Shown here: positions 18,660 through 22,254 of the stretch, piece after piece
Layout of the letters: every line of letters begins with the position of its first letter
How positions within the stretch are numbered: position 1 is the first letter of the stretch
Position numbers and translations under genes: made by a program
Source of the DNA: Basidiobolus meristosporus CBS 931.73
Lineage: Eukaryota > Basidiobolomycota > Basidiobolomycetes > Basidiobolales > Basidiobolaceae
NCBI GenBank assembly: GCA_002104905.1
Contig: MCFE01000980.1
Coordinates: 1 to 22,254, forward strand
DNA: 22,254 nucleotides
Direction of reading: 5' to 3'
Notes under the pieces: model-generated
What the model was told of the DNA's origin: nothing
The model's input: only the letters and a program-made list of their open reading frames with translations
Database searches by the model: none

Positions 18660-18969
18660 TGTTATGAATCGAGGGCAAGCGGAGGAGGACCGGAGGATGT
18701 CCAATACGAATCAGAGAGGTTATCTGAATAGTTGATGAACCGGTAAAAGGTTGATGCTTTATTGATAGTGTTCAAAGGAGTTTATATAGAGATAGCCTCG
18801 GAGGGAGAGCTTCCGATAACGTAGGGCAAGCTTCCAAAAGGAGGGTTCAAGATGTATTAAATAACGTGTGTATCACTGAGTGCGATTGATCGTCTGTGTG
18901 GAATTCCAGGTGTTCGATCAGTAGTGTTCAAGTGATCGGTAGTGACTAGTTAGGATTTAAATCATAACA
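18660..18969 (-). repeat. 5' LTR of intact element
   Basis: 310 bp, identical to the 3' LTR. TATATAAA lies at 18781-18788 on the coding strand, so transcription should begin near 18755. AATAAA is at 18758-18763. Confidence 0.97.
18781..18788 (-). promoter_or_regulatory. TATA box of the LTR promoter
   Basis: TATATAAA on the coding strand in the 5' LTR. It is the best match to a TATA box, upstream of an AUG-free leader and gag-pol. Confidence 0.65.
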
Positions 18970-19171
18970 GTATGGCAAGAAGTGTCAATAGTTCTCAGAC
19001 AAGTTCTGTCAATCACGACTTCTATTCCACAAGACTTTACTCCATTCAGAATGCTCACTGTATCATGTACCCATCTTCACATTGAACCTACCAATGCAGA
19101 TGGGTAGCTAGTCGCAAGGTATGATCAGTGAACATAACATGAAGTCAGGTAATGGGTCAAATACTGAATTC
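18970..19171. other. Spacer right of the element
   Basis: Non-coding. It does not continue the homology seen left of the element and shows no copy of the left target bases. Confidence 0.45.
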
Positions 19172-19242
19172 GCCATTGTAGTATAGTGGCAGTACATCGC
19201 GTTGTGGCCGCGTCGACCTCGGTTCGATTCCGAGCAATGGCA
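19172..19242 (+). tRNA. tRNA-His(GTG)
   Basis: 71 nt, acceptor GCCATTG/CAATGGC, loop TTGTGGC (GTG), T arm CTCGG-TTCGATT-CCGAG, TTTT directly downstream. The extra 5' G of tRNA-His is not encoded and would be added after transcription. Confidence 0.95.
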
Positions 19243-19541
19243 TTTTATTTTAGTGGTTGTCAGATCAGTACAGCCCACAGACTTGCATTCAAGGTGCAAA
19301 TGAACCACATTTTGAAAGTGCATTACTAGATAGCGTGTGTTCTCATACAAGCACAATCTGGCATCGTTGGTAGCTTTGTGTTTCCTTTTGTTACAAGCTA
19401 TTTGGCAATAATTAACGACCACTGAAATTGACGAATTTGGAAGTTCTTTTAATCACAAAAAATTAGTATCGAGTGACATGAACACTCTAGGTTTGCGAAC
19501 CTTTCTAGTCGTAAGAAAAATATGAGATGGATGTAATATAC

Positions 19542-19624
19542 GGTAACATGGCCGAGTTGGTCTAAGGCGCCGCACTCAAGTTGCGGTCTCGTAAGAGGCG
19601 TGAGTTCGAATCTCACTGTTACCA
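19542..19624 (+). tRNA. tRNA-Leu(CAA)
   Basis: 83 nt with class II variable arm, acceptor GGTAACA/TGTTACC, anticodon stem CCGCA/TGCGG, loop CTCAAGT (CAA), no intron, TTTTT downstream. Confidence 0.95.
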
Positions 19625-19749
19625 ATCCTTTTTGGTTCACAGCCCCTTCATTGTATTCTTCATTGGCGGGCTACAGAAATAAATATTTAATGCAAGATTA
19701 CGAGTGAGTAAGTACTATAATATAGATTAGCTTATAACAGGTAGTTGCT

Positions 19750-19821
19750 GGTTTCGTGGTGTAATGGTTAGCACCCAGGACTTTGAATCCTGTAATCCGA
19801 GTTCGATTCTCGGCGAGACCT
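19750..19821 (+). tRNA. tRNA-Gln(TTG)
   Basis: 72 nt, acceptor GGTTTCG/CGAGACC, loop CTTTGAA (TTG), T arm CCGAG-TTCGATT-CTCGG, TTTT downstream. Confidence 0.95.
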
Positions 19822-19926
19822 AATTTTCTGCGATTTTTAGAAAACAATAGCTTCAACATACTTTATTAAACAAGATAATGTTAAATGTTTAGTCATATAT
19901 TTAAAGAGAGAAGGATTGATATATCA

Positions 19927-20008
19927 GACAATATGGCCGAGTGGTTAAGGCGTATGACTAGAAATCATATGGGCTCTGCCCGCGCAGGTTCAAATCCTGC
20001 TGTTGTCG
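19927..20008 (+). tRNA. tRNA-Ser(AGA), first gene of a Ser-Ile pair
   Basis: 82 nt class II tRNA, acceptor GACAATA/TGTTGTC, loop CTAGAAA (AGA), variable arm GGGCTCTGCCC, box B GGTTCAAATCC. No T-run follows; after only 5 nt (TATAT) the tRNA-Ile begins, which suggests co-transcription. Confidence 0.95.
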
Positions 20009-20013
20009 TATAT

Positions 20014-20087
20014 GCTCGCATAGCTCAGTTGGTTAGAGCGTGGTGCTAATAACGCCAAGGTCGCAGGTTCGACCCCTGCTGTGAGCA
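20014..20087 (+). tRNA. tRNA-Ile(AAT), copy 2, second gene of a Ser-Ile pair
   Basis: 74 nt, acceptor GCTCGCA/TGTGAGC, loop CTAATAA (AAT), intact T loop TTCGACC, TTTTT terminator at 20088-20092. Its 3' end with CCA is complementary to the PBS of the family-B relics at 1388-1406 and 6743-6761. Confidence 0.96.
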
Positions 20088-20533
20088 TTTTTACCTTTTT
20101 CTGTGTGCAGTATTTAGTTGGAGTAGGGGGCAGGGTGTTGAATGGAAGTCGGATGGTCACTTGTATGGTACTTTATTCATGAGTAAATCCATTTTAGCGC
20201 TTATTTGTCAATCAGTGCTCAAAGTAGAAATTGTGATTTTTATTGAATTCAATCTAATCAATGTACAATCAAGGCCAACAACGTTGCAGCAATATACCCA
20301 TTTTATTGTGTAGTAAATATCGTGTGTATGTTTTTACTGAGTCAGAAGATATACACTGTGCAGCTGGGGGAAATTGACACACATCATAGATGGGTGGGAG
20401 AGGGGAAAATGTATTTTCATAGGTAGGCTAATTGTTCAAATTGTTTTTGCCAGCCCGATAGCCTCCCTAACATGCTTTACCAAGTATTAAATAGTGTGCG
20501 TTATAAATTATATATTTCACTTGATAGATATCT
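20088..20533. other. Spacer, no gene recognised
   Basis: Apart from the terminator of tRNA-Ile, non-coding. A G-rich patch lies near 20363-20405 (runs of 3-5 G); its significance is unknown. Confidence 0.4.
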
Positions 20534-20605
20534 TCTCAGATAGTATAGTGGTAAGTATCCCCGCCTGTCACGCGGGAGACCCGGGTTCAATTCCCGGTCT
20601 GAGAG
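20534..20605 (+). tRNA. tRNA-Asp(GTC), copy 2
   Basis: 72 nt, acceptor TCTCAGA/TCTGAGA, anticodon stem CCCGC/GCGGG, loop CTGTCAC (GTC), TTTT directly downstream. Confidence 0.96.
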
Positions 20606-20873
20606 TTTTCTTTTGGCTATTTGGATGATGGGATTAATTGAAGGTTGGGTTTGATGATACGTGATGGTGTGGGCAATGGCCTTTTTATGAAAGAACATAA
20701 CAGCTAGTAGACATCACAATGCTATCGAGTGAATAATCAAATAAACTATTGTATTGCAGAGGATATGCACTGATTGCAGCCATCATGTCTAGAGCTTATC
20801 ATGCCATGAAACTTACAAAAGTAAGTTTGAGTATTAGTATTCCGAGTAACATGGAACATAAAAAATTGTTGTA

Positions 20874-20946
20874 CGAGCATACCAGGGATCGAACCTGGAA
20901 TCTCCTGATCCGTAGTCAGGCGCCTTATCCATTTGGCCATACGCCC
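20874..20946 (-). tRNA. tRNA-Arg(ACG), copy 2
   Basis: Identical over 73 nt to copy 1 (10418-10490). T-run terminator downstream. Spacers on both sides differ from those of copy 1. Confidence 0.95.
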
Positions 20947-21118
20947 ATGTACAGTCATATTGGAGGTCGGATCATTAACAATTGTACATACATCTAAACA
21001 TGTGCTAGCAACAAGAAAGATCTATAGTTTGTCGCTGATCCTCTCTTGTGATCACAAAATAATTTCATCTCGAGTCACTCGTACTACACCAACTTACAAA
21101 AAGTTACTGAATGTGAAC

Positions 21119-21190
21119 TTCCGCATCGGGGAATCGAACCCCGGCCTTCTCGGTGAGAGCGAGAGATCCTGACCACTGGACCAATGCGGA
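21119..21190 (-). tRNA. tRNA-Glu(CTC), copy 2
   Basis: Identical over 72 nt to copy 1 (10864-10935). A TTTTT lies about 20 nt downstream. Together with Arg(ACG) it repeats the Arg-Glu order seen at 10418-10935. Confidence 0.96.
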
Positions 21191-21542
21191 TATTCTTGAA
21201 CCAGGGAAGATTTATGCGTCCATGGATGGACATGTAACTGAACTGTTGTATTTCATTCGGCCAAGTATAGTTGTTATACTTTGGAGGTGTATTTGCGGCA
21301 GTCATGCAAAGCTCACCGTAGCTACACAATAGAGTCACATGTGATACGCTACTGCCTGTACTCTTTTCTGTCTTGCTCAATTGCCAATGGTACATTACAT
21401 TACGTGGTAAGGTAATGCCTATACTTATTTCGTTATTAGAGTGATCCGGTCATCTGGGATGATCAATCTCTAAGGGGAGAAGGGCTTGGGAATAAATCTA
21501 TTACGTTACATCTCTGATTATGCGTTGCTCCCTTTATCAAGT
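21191..21542. other. Spacer, no gene recognised
   Basis: Non-coding spacer between divergent tRNA-Glu and tRNA-Gly. Confidence 0.4.
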
Positions 21543-21612
21543 GCATACTTGGTTTAGTGGTATAATTACCGCCTGCCACGCGGTAGACCGGGGTTCGATT
21601 CCCGAGTATGCA
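21543..21612 (+). tRNA. tRNA-Gly(GCC), T arm one base short
   Basis: 70 nt, acceptor GCATACT/AGTATGC, anticodon stem ACCGC/GCGGT, loop CTGCCAC (GCC), TTTT directly downstream. The T arm reads CGGGGTTCGATTCCCG, one base less than needed for a 5-bp stem with 7-nt loop, so only 4 bp form. Box B itself is intact. Confidence 0.88.
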
Positions 21613-22254
21613 TTTTGCTCGCATTTTGTCTAATTATGGCTGCTTTCACTCAAAAAACCGCATCTCTGTTTTCTGCTTCTCCTCTCAACTGTGACAAGGG
21701 TCACTTCTTGCACCGTACACAATCTTCTCCCTAACCCTAGGGATGTGTTTCTCCTCGAAGATGTGTAAACACTAAATCTAGACACAGGGATGAATGCCTT
21801 TAGCCTCTGGATTGTAGGGTGTGCATCTCAAACTTCATGAATACTTAATTCTCGGTAACGTTGAGCACATCCTGGGCAAACAAGTTTAGGGTTAATAAAA
21901 GTGAATAAACATTTTTACTCGGTCACGCGCAAACTTTTGCAAAACTGAGTATAGATAATTTTTTCATAACGGCCCAGGTATGTGCCACATTGCTTATGCT
22001 GACAAAGTGCTTATGCCAGCTTCGAACCCATGGGTTAGTTGTCACAGCTAGACGCATTAACGAGAGTGATTTCCTAACCATCGATGCACTGCTATCTAGA
22101 ATAGAAATGGTATCGTGCAGTATGCACACATAGAACTTTGTGTCCATCTACGTACAATATGAAGATGGGTAACATAATGCGTAGAAGATTGAAATAGCAT
22201 ATTTACTAGCTGAAAGACCACTACAAAGAAAAGCAGTTATATTCAGAGTTGAAG
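21613..22254. other. Right flank, no gene recognised
   Basis: CpG-containing non-coding sequence. It holds two short telomere-like motifs (CCCTAACCCTA at 21729-21739; TTTAGGGTTA at 21885-21894), a repeated TGCTTATGC-like word near 21990-22016, and a box-B-like GGTTCGAAG on the minus strand near 22020-22034 (see findings). Confidence 0.4.

Larger units (their letters stand above)
13592..18969 (-). mobile_element. Intact Ty3/gypsy LTR retrotransposon (family A)
   Basis: 5378 bp. Two 310-bp LTRs are identical at every base as I read them and have perfect 8-bp ends (TGTTATGA...TCATAACA). Between them are a PBS, a repeat-rich leader, one uninterrupted gag-pol frame with all catalytic residues, and a purine-rich stretch before the 3' LTR. 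Identical LTRs and an open frame imply a recent insertion that may still be active. Flanking 5-mers (TGAGT at 13587-13591, GTATG at 18970-18974) do not match, so no target duplication is visible. It lies inside the tRNA cluster. Confidence 0.96.

Noticed and set aside
18255-18704. Two overlapping leader frames of 139 and 149 codons ending at the gag ATG, one stopping in an ATGA overlap with it
   Set aside because: They have no ATG (TTG only) and are open because the 20-bp repeats lack stops in these phases. A translated upstream protein is not supported.
20501-21172. Open frames running through the right part of the tRNA cluster
   Set aside because: They cross tRNA-Asp, Arg and Glu genes and translate tRNA sequence; chance frames.

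Overview
The window looks like nuclear DNA of a eukaryote, most probably a fungus. The evidence is intron-split and A34 tRNAs, dispersed 5S rRNA, and a Ty3/gypsy LTR retrotransposon. The 5S gene reads like basidiomycete-type 5S from memory, so the phylum is only a guess. There is no bacterial gene organisation.

Layout. 1-235: apparently the last exon and 3' UTR of an unidentified host gene. 332-8640: a CpG-poor graveyard of LTR elements holding two solo LTRs of one family with perfect 5-bp target duplications, two decayed plus-strand gag relics whose primer-binding sites match tRNA-Ile(AAT), a decayed minus-strand pol/gag relic, and a decayed copy of a tRNA-Ala/Cys/Lys trio carrying a solo LTR. 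8750-21612: a mixed tRNA cluster of 22 tRNA genes for 17 amino acids plus one 5S rRNA gene. It includes all eight A34 (inosine) isoacceptors. Most genes stand alone with T-run terminators, but Ser(AGA)-Ile(AAT) is spaced like a dicistronic unit. 13592-18969: a structurally intact Ty3/gypsy element on the minus strand inside the cluster, with identical 310-bp LTRs and one uninterrupted 1449-aa Gag-Pol frame. 21613-22254: no gene recognised.

How it fits together. Three LTR boundaries (intact element, relict element, solo LTR) each lie exactly 10 nt upstream of the mature 5' end of a tRNA gene. This points to Ty3-like targeting of Pol III start sites. The tRNA cluster therefore serves both as landing pad and, for the relict family, as source of the reverse-transcription primer. 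Two traces of a CpG-directed mutation process are visible: the left Ala/Cys/Lys copy has lost 15 of 17 alignable CpGs to TpG/CpA, and the intact element has a nearly CpG-free coding region between CpG-rich LTRs.
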